Source: Neofusicoccum parvum (lineage: Eukaryota > Ascomycota > Dothideomycetes > Botryosphaeriales > Botryosphaeriaceae). From it: a DNA stretch of 64,000 bases. Below the pieces are notes generated by a model that searched no databases, had not been told where the DNA came from, and saw only the letters and a program-made list of their open reading frames with translations. The stretch lies in contig CP087207.1 in the NCBI GenBank assembly GCA_020912385.1, forward strand, positions 496,001 to 560,000. The letters are read 5' to 3'. The translations under genes were made by a program, and so were the position numbers. Below, in pieces: positions 21,730 to 32,002 of this stretch (its first letter is position 1; each line of letters begins with the position of its first letter).

Positions 21730-24114
21730 TCAGTCGTTCCGGTAGTTCGGGAACGGCGCCATGATCGGGGGCCAGTCCTCATGTCCAGTGAAGCCAGACT
21801 GCTCCCCTAAGGTGTTGGGCGCACTTTGGAACATCAGCTGCGGGTTTCCAGGGCCGGGTGGACCCTCACCGGCGTCGTTGTCAATTGTTGGAAAGAAAGA
21901 GCTCCATTCGGTAGCGAATTTCAAAGATGACATTCTGGCTCCATAGCCGGAGTCACTGTCAGGACATGGATACCAGTTTGATGCCGAAGTCGGAGCGAAC
22001 AGTCCGTGAAGATATTCTTCGTGAGCAACCAACGGTAGTGCTGAGAACGAAGCCGTCGGACCTGGACTGCGGATGGAGGGGAGATCCACAAAATTGTTGG
22101 TGGAGGCGGTCAAATCAGAAAATTTGTTCAGCTCATCATCTGCAATTCTGGGCGTCAGACGCTCAACAGATGGAGGCTGCTCTAGGGATTGGTTGTCCGC
22201 CTGGGTATCATTTACACCTTGGTCTCCCGCGGGACGGTCTGTCGTGTTCCGGTACTGCTCACAAATCTGGTCCTGACAAATTCGCACGATATTCACAAGT
22301 TGACTCCTCACACTCTCTTCCAACTGTGCAAGCTGTGGCTCTGTCCTCACGGCACGGTCCAGTGCTTGGCGCACCAATTGTGGCAATCTTTGACGTTGGA
22401 ACCGTTCAAATGACTGCGAGTCCTGGTACTGTTGCTGATCACAGTCTAAACATAGCCATATCAGCCTGGATGAGTCGTATGGAAACCATCTGGGAAGCTC
22501 AAACTTACAGGGTGAAGGTATGTCGTCCTCGGAAACCTCCGGAAAGCATATCTGAAAGACCTGCTGCCATCTGGCTTCCTCGGAGGCATCTCTGCCTACC
22601 CTCTTCTTGCATCTCAGCATCTTCTCCTGTTTTTGGTCCAACCCGTCGTCCTCTAACGGCTCTTCTCTTTCAGGGCATCTCTCTACCGCTTTCGCATGAG
22701 CTCTGAGTAGGAAATCTTCCTCGAAAGACTCGTAGCAACGCGGACACCGAATCCGTACAGGACGGATGTGGTTACGGTACAGGTGCTCTTTTAGTCGGTG
22801 GACTGAGGCGAACCCCGGAAAGACACAAGACGTACATTTTGGAGGCCGCGTTGGGAAGCGCTTGTGAAAGGGACAGGCAAGTTTCATCAAGGCGTTGCCA
22901 TCGGCTTGATATTTGCCCATCTGCCGTTTTGGACGTTTGTCATCATTACCGTCTTCTTCTCCGTCGGATTTCCCTGCACCGCCAGTGCTTCTCTGACGTT
23001 TTCTTATCGTAGGGTTTGCCGTAGATCTCGAGGAAGGTCTACTGGATGCATCGCTGCGTGCTGGTGCACTTGTACTTGAATTCCGATTGCTCCCATTATC
23101 ATTTGGAACGCTGTAGTTACCTTCCGAAGGAGCATCTACATCTTTGCGGCAATATCCAGTAGATGGTGACCCCTCTTCTGAGCTGTTTTCGCTAAAGTCG
23201 CTCTCTGATGAGTCTCGCATTGACTCGCCGAATTGTTCAAAAAATGTATCCATAAGTCGGCTGACGATTTCACCTCTTACCATTGGAGTGATTACACTCT
23301 CATCACTTTTGCTCACGTTCTGTATCTCGAGCGGGCTCGGAGATCGGTGGTCTGGGCGCTTTTCACTGTCACGGTGTCAATAACAGGTCGAGGACCACTG
23401 CTTGGGGCTGCTTTCAACTCACGTTTCTATTGTGGTGTCTATCCCACGAATTGGAAGGATTGTCCAACGTCTTCTGCATTTCGGGGTTTCAAGCTCCATT
23501 CCATTCATTCCATGATTTTCCTCCCCGGACCCGGGTCCAGATGAAACTAATTGAGCGGTGGCAGCTGCTGCTTTCCGCTCGGCGGACACCCTCTCCTGCT
23601 CCTCCTTCTCCTCCTCCTCCAATAAGTCGGCCCAGTCCTTCCAGACGACCCAATCGGCGCTATCCGGATTCAGGCTGCGGAGCATGTCGTTGATCTTCTT
23701 GGGGTCTTCGTTCCAGGTGGACTGCTGGGCAGGCGTCTCCTCGGCGACGCCGTCATGGCTGCCGGCCAAGTAGTCGCTGGACGAGGGCGCTTCGATAGAA
23801 GCCTCCGGCATCTGGGCGCAGGTGTTGGAGTCGTGGTCTTTGGGTGATAGGATGCTGGAGATAGACATGTTGTGCATCCTACGCGGTTGGTTGGCAACTA
23901 GCGTCGAGGGCGATGCGGTCGTAGAGTGGGCCTGGGGAGAGGTGGTGGGCGTGGGCAGGCCGATTGCTGATGGTTCTAGTGAGGACGATGCGTGCACAGA
24001 ACGGGAGGTTTGAGGTGGTTTAGATGTGTGGTCGGCGATAAGTGCTTTCCCAGAACTGGACGGTCGGGATGCATTTCCACGGCTGGAAGCCCATCTCGCG
24101 TTGTGTCTCGGCAT
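21730..24114 (-). CDS. zinc-finger protein with CPxxKRFP module (paralog B)
   Basis: Three exons, 24114-23423, 23365-22509 and 22445-21730, give 754 residues. The N-terminal 230 residues are Ser/Thr/Pro-rich and end in a charged helix (DLLEEEEKEEQERVSAERKAA in two parts). The shared module begins with a helical segment (GEIVSRLMDTFFEQFG), an acidic serine-rich stretch and RKRQR/KRPKRQ patches that could be nuclear localisation signals. The zinc-binding core follows at about residues 390-460: CPFHKRFP, CTSC, FPGF, HRLKEHLYRNH, then RCPRCYESF and LRAHAKAVERC. After IPSPY comes the conserved helix FERFQRQRLPQLVRQ and PQLAQLEESVRSQLVNIVR. No C2H2 pair like that of paralog A is present. The second intron is 63 bases and has no in-frame stop. 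Probably a nuclear DNA-associated protein; role unknown. Confidence 0.8.
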
Positions 24115-24853
24115 GATAAGCTTCTAGGTTGCGCAATGAGGGATGTCGCTGAGACCTGTAAGCGCGGGGAAGTGAATGAGAATGAAGGAAAGCAGTACAG
24201 TAGCAAAAGTTTTAAAGGGTAAAAGAGAAGATAAATATCTTGCAAGGCTGCCTGTGCGCGGTTGCGCATGAGCTGTTCCGCGCAACCCCGCCATATGTAT
24301 GTACAAGGGCCCCCCTGCTTGTACATTTCACTACCAGCAGACCGAAGACGAGCTGAGAAGAACAGACGATTGAACCATGCAGAGCCTCAAAAATCATCAC
24401 GACAACTACATCGGGCTCTTAACTGTTGACTTTAAATCCATTGAGGCCAATTGAAAGCCAGAAATCGCCAGCTATCTTGTGTGACAGGGGTACCGCCTTG
24501 AGAATACACGCGCAGATGCGCGTACCCCAACCACGTGCGTTCCAAGTTGAGCATGTACACGAGGTGTTCTCTGACGTTAGAGGCTTTCTAGGGCGGGCCT
24601 GAGAAACAAATGCAGAAATTCAAGTATTAGTTTTCGAGGAACCACCGTTTATACCACTCAAGCGAATCTGGAGATGGAAATGAGACAAGCGTCTTCCACT
24701 GAACTTGCTGATGCGATGCTAAAATGTATGTTCTGCACTAGATAAACTAAATAAGAGACGTAAGAAAAAGTCTTTCCTTTTCCTTTCTTTTTTATTCTCT
24801 GAATGGCCCATAGCTGGGGTTGGCAGTATCATGACCTCCCGTGATGTGATAGG
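24115..24853. other. intergenic: promoter of gene B and 3' end of gene C
   Basis: About 740 bases, moderately AT-rich around 24700-24790. No reading frame with support. Confidence 0.4.
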
Positions 24854-27800
24854 TCACTGATTGCGCCAACCTGAAAATTTTGTGAAATATGAGGGCCCGC
24901 CCGCATCTTCCATATCGAACTGAGCTCCAAAGTCTTGGTGGTCAGACAAATCATGATGTGTGTATTGTAAATTTTCTGCGTCAGACCGGGTTTGATAATG
25001 GCTCATCGCAGATGGGCCTTCTCCAAAGTTTCCGTGGAACGCGGGCAATGGATCGTGCCAGCCTGAATCAAGACCGCGATACGGTCTTCCGAAACTGCTC
25101 TCAGCCGTGACACCATTCCCGTGGGAGTATCCTTGAGAGGTTGTTCTGGAGGCATAATCAGAGTCGCCGTGCTGATTGGGCAATCCACAGTCCGATGTCG
25201 ATATTGATATATGGGTACAGCTATCGTCCTGCGACATGCTCCCGTATGTTGTGTCCGGCGGTGGCGGTATGAGTGACCCCCCATTCCCCGTGAAGGCAAA
25301 ATCCGCACCGCTTCCTGTTGATGGAAATTGTTGCCATGGTTCGCTATTCGAAAAGTCCCACATGTTTGTAAGGTTCGGGTACACCGGACGCTGTGCCTCA
25401 GGAACGGAGCGGGCCATATGGGTATGATTTTGATTGCGGACTCGTGATGAGGTGCCGCCATTGAAGTGGTATTCCTCGGAAACCTCTTCTTGGCACTCTC
25501 GTATGATGTCGATGAGATTGGGAGCCCAGCGTTCCGCCAGCAGTGCCAGCTGTGGATCCGTCTCGACTGTGTGTTCCAACCTTCGCCTCACACGTTGTGG
25601 CAGCCGTTCTCTCTGGAATTGTTCGAACCTCTCGAACTCATGAGAAGACGGTGATCTCTGGTGCTCACAATCTGCTCAAGTCAGCCTTTAAAAGTTATTT
25701 TCACGGGAGGTTGGAGCGGTAGGCCTTACAAGGTGAAGGAATCTCTGCTTCGTTGACTTCAGGAAAGCAGACCATGTACATCGACCTCCATCTATCTTCC
25801 TCTGACCCGTATCTCTTCCTATTTCGTAGCTTTCTCACCTGTTCAGGATCCAAGCATTGCTCGTCTGATGGTTCTTCGCCCTCAGGGCACCGCTCTACTG
25901 CCCTCGCGTGCGCCTTTAGCTCCAACTCGCCATAAAAAACTTCGTAGCATCTAAGGCATCGGTATTCGGGGCGTCGGTGCACACGGTACAGATGTTCCTT
26001 TGCTCGATGCACAGAGCTGAATCCTGGAAATACACAGGGCGGAGATTTTGGAGGTTGTGTTGGGAAGCGTTTGGAAAATGGACACGCGAATCGTTTCGGA
26101 GTGTCGGTGATACCAGGTCTCAGTGAAGGGGTTTTTCGATGCTTGTCATCACCATCCTCATCCTCATCATCCGACTGCTGTTCCTGATTTGTTCTCCTGC
26201 GTTTCCTGTCTGGTCCACCAGGAAGTCCCAGGTTTGAAGGTGTCTGGCGGTTGTCCCGATGATACATACTTTGCGTATGGCCGTGGCCCTCGTTACCATC
26301 GGTGAGTTCCGCGCCCCATAAGAGGCCCGGGTTTTGCTCAGAGGTGTGTCCGGTTCGAGAGCTCCCCCAGGAGCTGCTGCTCTCGGAAAGGTTTTCGGAG
26401 GATTCCTGGAGGTTGCTACCGAGCAATTTGTAGAATGACTGCATGAGCCTGTCAACGAGCTCCTTCTTTGCCTTCGCTAAGACCTTGTCCCTGTCTACTT
26501 CGACAGCCACTGCAGATGCTGTTTCCTCTCTTGCTGCCGCCGTTTTTGAAGCCTGTTGTTCGAAGGCCTGGCGGTCTGTCGGAGACATCTTCCGCCACCC
26601 TTCGTCTACCACCCTCATGATTTCTGAGAAGTCTAAGTGTTCGCATTTTAAATTTTCGACCATCACTGTAATCATCAGCACCTTGTCTCACAGAGCTTTG
26701 TGCAAGACTAGCAACAAGGACTTACTGTCAGAGAAGATGACCGACGATGGAGCTGGGGATGCAAGCACACTTTCATCGATCGATGTACAACGGGTAGAGA
26801 CTCGGTCACAGAGTGTTTGATCGTCTGTTTTGCTTGCATTGGGAGATTGACCATCCTGATCCACATGCTGTAGAGTGTCCGATGGCATCTCCCAAGCAAT
26901 CCTTGCGTCTTTCAACCGCCTGGTGAAGCATCGCTGCACAAATTTAGTAAAAATTCAACATTCGTATTCATTCGGTCTTTTACCTTGAGATCATCGGCCC
27001 TGGTGAGCGTTTGGTGTCCCTCCTTGTAGTAGAGGCGAGCGTTGTTCCACACTAAGGAAACGCATTCCTCAAAAGACTGCCAGTCTTTGAACTCATGATT
27101 CTTGACCCTTCTCAAAACTCGATGTAGGGACATGGGAGTCTTGACAGTGGCGTAGTATTCTTCCAATGACTTGGATGGCAGGAGCTCAAATGGCTTGTAC
27201 GTTGGACATGTGATGAATTCTTGAATGAGGGCCTCCTGAGCCTCATGAAGACTCTTTCCAGCGAATCCTGTCTCCTTCGGCGTTGGCGCTTCCTTCAGCG
27301 GCATAGACGAGTTGGATCGAGGTGTGGCAACACCGCTTTCAGAGTTGCTGGAGCTATGGCATTTTGGTGTCATTCTGCCTTTTGATGGTCTCCCATAGCC
27401 GTGGAGCGTGTGTGCACCTTCGGTCCTGCCTCTGGGCTGAGATTCTGGAGTAGTAGCAGTTGATTCCAGAGATCTTGGGTGAGTAGCGGTAGCGGTTCCA
27501 AGACTGAGGGTTTCCAAAGTCTGCTCAAGTCTGGCCAGAGGTGATTTCTTCTGTACTTTGCGCGGGGACTCTTTGTTGCTCGCGTGGCCGGCGCGTTTTG
27601 CTTTAGGTAATGGTCGTGGTGTTATGAACTGCTGATTTGAACGGGTGACCGCTGTCAGTCTAGGCTGCACCGGAACCGAGGTCCCGTCCGGGTCTGTTTT
27701 GGACGGTATTTGTTGCTTTGTTCTCTTGTCATCGGCTTCAGGGGAGCGTATTTGCCGCGAGCAGTCACGACCCCCACCCCCACCGGCATACCGCAGTCCC

Positions 27801-27892
27801 CTTTGCCTCTTGATGTCTTTCAAAACACGTTTTGTCGCCTCTCGCGCCGAGTCATCCTCCCTAATCTGTTCCTGCGGCGTGGTGTATCCCAT
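24854..27892 (-). CDS. bromodomain protein with HMG-like segment and CPxxKRFP zinc module (paralog C)
   Basis: Four exons: 27892-26984, 26933-26726, 26665-25730 and 25671-24854; 956 residues. About residues 225-310 form a bromodomain: FITCPTYKPFELLPSK, LEEYYATVKTPMSLHRVLRR and VSLVWNNARLYYKEG, with the conserved Asn that anchors acetyl-lysine and the preceding Tyr. The first intron splits its end, and splicing gives DDLK/RCFTRRLKDARIAW. About 375-415 resemble part of an HMG box (LDFSEIMRVVDEGWRKMSP, then DRQAFEQQA). The shared module follows: helix KKELVDRLMQSFYKLLG, serine/acidic stretch, CPFSKRFP, PPCVFPGF, HRAKEHLYRVH, RCLRCYEVF, LKAHARAVERC, IPSPY and the RLPQRVRRRLEHTV helix. This suggests a chromatin reader. 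The 5' end is not settled: reading frame continues upstream of the ATG, and a small exon at 28293-28257 is possible. Confidence 0.82.
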
Positions 27893-28833
27893 CGGGCGTA
27901 GATTAGGCTGGATTTCGGCGAGTGGATTGAAGACGGGGTGCTGAATCAGCAGGTTGTCGGTCCAGCCTCGTCAGCTCGGCGGCCAAGACAGGAAAGCGGC
28001 GCTGCAGAATGCTCTTCGCAGAGATGATACGAACTGAGCAGAGGAGAAACATTGTCCGTGCGAAGGTAATGCAAATGCGCGACCGGGACGCGAGAAGAAT
28101 AAATGCGCAAGCCTACAAGGCTGCAATTGCGCAGTCGCGCGCGAGCTGCGCCCCCACGCCGCCCTCACGCGTCGTTAGTGCAACTCGTATGCACAATCGT
28201 GCATGCGATGAAACGGAGCGCGACTTGGAATGGCAAGTTCAAGCCGTCTTACTTACCTGAAGGGCCAATCCCCGGCCGAGTCAGCACAGCCATAAACGAG
28301 AGCTGAACCTGTTTTGTGACGTTGGTGGAATCGCACGCAGGCAGTGGCTAGAGAGAGCTGCGCGTTGATCCGGGGTGTGCTGCAGCATGTCGCACCGGTG
28401 AGCTATGCCTGGCACATCTGAAGTGCAGCCTTGCGGCTCTGCGCGCAGACGCGCGTAGGTCAGAGGCGTGCCAGTCCGCATTGCACGTAAGTGCTAATGT
28501 TTGCGTTGCTGGCGGGGGAGACTGCACGGCTAGTGAGAGCAATTCGAAACAAAACACCAGCTCAGATACTCAGGTGCGAATCGCGCCGCAGCGCATGGAA
28601 GCATCAACACATTCGCGCGGAAGGAGAATGTTTTTTTTTTTTTTTGCAGAGATTATGAGGAAAGACGCAACAGCCCACAGACTAGCACGTACGACAATAC
28701 CTGTATAAAGTCTCGAACTGAAGGCACGAATTAAGCTGGCATCAGTATTCTGCTTTCACTGAAGTTTTCCACACATACCAGTGACTTCAATATCAACCGG
28801 CAGCGCCAGAATATTCCCCGGCGTCTCGACACC
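27893..28833. other. intergenic between gene C and the zinc-ribbon-like gene (divergent promoters)
   Basis: Contains a possible first exon of gene C on the minus strand (28293-28257, ATG followed by a strong GTAAGT donor), a run of 15 T at 28631-28645, and TATAAAG at 28704-28710 about 125 bases before the plus-strand gene. Confidence 0.4.
28704..28710 (+). promoter_or_regulatory. TATA box before zinc-ribbon-like gene
   Basis: TATAAAG about 125 bases before the ATG at 28834. Confidence 0.4.
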
Positions 28834-29440
28834 ATGGTCCGCATGTCCACCATTCCAAGCAGCCAAAAATCCAAGGTCAGGAGCCGAGGAGAGCAAGCCT
28901 ACTTTTGCTGCGCTTGTGGTTACGGGCCCCAGATATATTCGTTGCATCCAGCATGCAGCTACTGCGGAGTACATGCATGTGCGAACTGTACGGGCGCCAC
29001 AGTCTCCCATCAAGGGATCGTACAGGAGTACCAAGCCAAGGAGAACGATTCTGGAGCCAGGTATGCCTCTTGCCATCCTTGTTGGTTCAAAGCTAAGCAA
29101 ACCGGTTCTCAGATTTCCAGACGATGCGCAGCGAGTAGCATCTGGAGGAGACGAGTCCGAAGAAGACCCTCACCCAAAGGATCCGTACGGAGCAGCATTG
29201 AGGTGACCCCACCTAGCATCATGACTTGATGTCAATGTGGCTAACCAGAAATACTCCAGCTCCCCTCATTATCCGAAGTCAGTGATGTTATCGCGCTATC
29301 TTGGCGACGAACCCGGAGTGTGCGAAAGGCTCGCCTGCGGCATCGAGAGGACCGGAGTCGCGGAAAGTGAGGCTGAGCTGGATCAGATGCTACGGCGTCT
29401 CGGATATCTCGCTGAGGAGGGAGCGGACGAGCTTAGATGA
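28834..29440 (+). CDS. small cysteine-rich zinc-ribbon-like protein
   Basis: Exons 28834-29060 and 29113-29202 are well supported; a last exon at 29368-29440 is tentative. The total is about 129 residues. Seven cysteines at residues 25, 26, 28, 41, 44, 49 and 52 (FCCACGYGPQIYS, then CSYCGVHACANC) resemble the zinc-binding ribbon of many small fungal proteins of unknown role. Splicing the first intron, GTATGC to CTCAG, replaces an arginine-rich tail by FPDDAQRVASGG and an acidic stretch, which looks far more protein-like. The second intron starts GTGACC; the frame with EAELDQMLRRLGYLAEEGADE ending at 29440 fits if the acceptor is the AAAG at 29364-29367. Without it the frame stops just after 29202. 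Confidence 0.6.
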
Positions 29441-30020
29441 GGAGGACGTGGATGCCCATGGGCAGGGTGAAAAGAAGCGGTCTGGCGCGTGCATCTAGAG
29501 TAATGCCATCAGTGGAAATCAAATCTCATTACAAAGAGGGCCTTCTTCATTGCAGTGGAAGTGATTGAGCCTGGGAGGAGGTGGCCTGTCGAGAGTCGCG
29601 TTGGAAGAGGTGAAAGATGGAGAAGGCGGATCGACGCGGGGTCGGACTGCGCCTTGCGTCATAGGCCGCTTTTGCTGCAGAAGTCGTGGCCACATCTTGA
29701 ACACCAAAAGCAGACTCACACCCCAAGATCTTGGCCCAACACGGAACTTGCGCCTCCCGGTAGCTTCTCTCTCCTTCGCAGCAAACAGCCTGCTGAGTTC
29801 GCACCACAATCCCCATTGCCGCCTTCCAATGTGCCCTCGGAGGGTTTAATGACCCGGCCGCCTCCGTCGGCTCCGGCTCACCTCCGGCACCCGAGCAAGG
29901 CACAGTCCGCGAGCTCCCAACTTCCATCCCTCTCGTCCGATCCTTGACGACATGCGTTTAAGTGCACTTCATGGCTCACGTCCGCTTGGTAATCTACTAC
30001 GACGTCTGCGCTATCGGGTT

Positions 30021-30068
30021 GGCGCTGATGCCTGTTCTGGCGCTGGTGCCTGTTCTGGCGCTCCTGCG
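30021..30068 (+). repeat. 18-base tandem repeat, about 2.7 copies
   Basis: GGCGCTGATGCCTGTTCT at 30021-30038 and GGCGCTGGTGCCTGTTCT at 30039-30056 differ at one base; a third partial copy reaches 30068. It lies about 220 bases before the NmrA-like start codon, just outside the TATA region. Confidence 0.8.
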
Positions 30069-30194
30069 TGAGATTTGCTTCGAAATGCTACAGCAAATGT
30101 CACCGGACACGGACTTAAGCTGAATAATGCGCCTCGTAGGTAATACACAGCCATACGAACCGACATCCATTCCCCTAAAAGGAAAGTATGTAGG

Positions 30195-30202
30195 TATATA
30201 TA
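30195..30202 (+). promoter_or_regulatory. TATA box before NmrA-like gene
   Basis: TATATATA about 90 bases upstream of the ATG at 30288. Confidence 0.5.
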
Positions 30203-30287
30203 GGCTGATGATCTGTATTCGTCTGAGCTAGTCAACCCCGCAATTCAATCACCACCCAAAATCCAATCAAAAACCACACAGCTCAAC

Positions 30288-31398
30288 ATGGTCAACGTCG
30301 CAGTTGCTGGAGGCACAGGAAGTGTCGGACGCACACTTGTCGAGGCTCTGCAGGCTCACCCCAAGCACAACGCAATCGTGCTTACGCGCAAGGTATTGAA
30401 AGAGTCCAGAGAAATGAAGTCGGGTTAAAGAGCCTTTGCCAACACGCCAAGCAGGACCCTGGTAAAGACATAGGAGCGCCCGTCGTCGAAGTCAACTACA
30501 ATGACGTGGAATCTCTCAAGGATATTCTCGAAAAACACAACATCGATACCGTCATCTCCACCATCTCCATCTTGGGCGAAAGAGAGGGCAACGGCCAGAT
30601 CAACCTCATCAAAGCTGCCGCAAAGTCCTCGGTTACGAAGCGATTTGCTCCGAGCGAATGGGGGATTCCCTACCCTGAGGAGTAAGTAAGCCGCCCCAGA
30701 CTTTGAATAGGCAACAACTCAATCGTGGCAGAGATGGCAAGAACATGCCCTTGGTCAAGTACAAGCTCCTCGCCGCCGATGAACTCAGAAAGACCGACCT
30801 CAAGTGGACCAAGTTTTCCAACGGATTCTTCCTGGACTACTTCGGCATGCCGCATGTGAAGAGCTATCTGATGCGACAGACGTTTTCCATTGACATCGAA
30901 AACAAAGCCGCTGCTATTCCCGGTACCGGGAACGAGAAGGTGGATTTCACTTACACCTTTGACGTTGCCAAGTTCGTCGTCGCTTCCCTCGATCTTCCCG
31001 AGTGGCCGGAGGACAGCTTGATCATTGGTGACAAGAAAACGTTCAATGAGGTCCTCAAGATTGCAGAAGAAGCTCGAGGTGAGAAGTCAATTTTGATTCT
31101 GCGATCGTCTACTCCAGGGCTGACCAGTTCCCCACAATAAATAGGCAGCAAGTTCACCGTGGCGTACGACCCGTTGGAGAAGCTCGAGAGGTTTGAGATT
31201 ACCGAGCTTCCGGCGCACCATGCAGCTTACCAGTTCGTTCCGAAAGAGGTACTGCAGCCTATGACTGCAACTTTCGGACAATGGACTGCGAAGAGCCTGT
31301 TCGACATGCCGTACGAAAAGTCACTGAATGTCAGACTGCCGGATATCAAGACGGTATCTGTCAAAGAGCTCATTGGCCAGGCTTGGGGAGGCAAATAG
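30288..31398 (+). CDS. NmrA-like / isoflavone-reductase-like NAD(P)-binding protein
   Basis: Four exons: 30288-30392, 30455-30681, 30732-31078 and 31145-31398; 310 residues, the usual length of the family. The start VNVAVAGGTGSVGRTLVEAL has the GGxGxxG dinucleotide-binding loop of an atypical short-chain dehydrogenase. RFAPSEWGIPYPEED spans the second junction and matches the conserved segment after the fourth strand, and a KYKLLAADELRKTDLKWT helix with the family's lysine follows. Relatives include isoflavone and phenylcoumaran reductases, and the NmrA nitrogen repressor, which binds NAD(P) without catalysis. The lysine after the W-G-I-P segment favours an enzyme, but substrate cannot be read. 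Confidence 0.92.
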
Positions 31399-32002
31399 AG
31401 TGAGCATGCCAAGTGTGTTTGGGGAGGGGAGGCTTTGCCAGGAAGGATAGATGGTCCCTATGAGAAAAATCAATCTAACCAAGATAGGGATGGTAGAATT
31501 ACACGATGGACTGAATGCAATGGTAAGCTCTGTCCAATTGGTCGAGTGGCTTGAGAGTACGTGAACAAGTCATCTTCTTTAATTCGACGTGAATTATACA
31601 GCGGCAACTGGACCGCTGGAAAGCCCTGATGAGGCGGCGCCGCTTTTCCTGTCTGGGCGGAGACGGGATGGCCCACGTCTTGACCATGACGTCAGCCAAC
31701 TCGCATCCCGTCACTAACAAACGCAAGCTTCTTGGGACTGCTCAGGGGTGTAGAGAGCCAACTCCAAGGCTGTTGACGAGCAAAAGCAAAAACCCCTTAT
31801 CGCATTAGCTGTGTAGCGCGTTCCGCTGTTAGTTGTTAAACTTTTCCGCATGGTTTCAACACTGCTATTCTCCGTCTCCAGTTTGGTGACTTCCGCATTA
31901 TTCGACTCACCTCCAAGAAGCCCCCTCTGCGCCTCTAGTTAATTTCATACATGATTCCGCTGTACAGCTTTCTTCGACGCGCCTGCTCACCGCTCCTTGA
32001 AG
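31399..32002. other. intergenic
   Basis: About 600 bases with no supported coding frame, repeat or RNA gene; includes the leader of the potassium transporter gene. Confidence 0.4.

Larger units (their letters stand above)
29441..30287. other. intergenic with a short tandem repeat and TATA box
   Basis: Holds an 18-base tandem repeat (30021-30068) and TATATATA at 30195-30202, about 90 bases before the NmrA-like gene. Overlapping ORFs near 29550-29950 on both strands show no motif. Confidence 0.4.
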
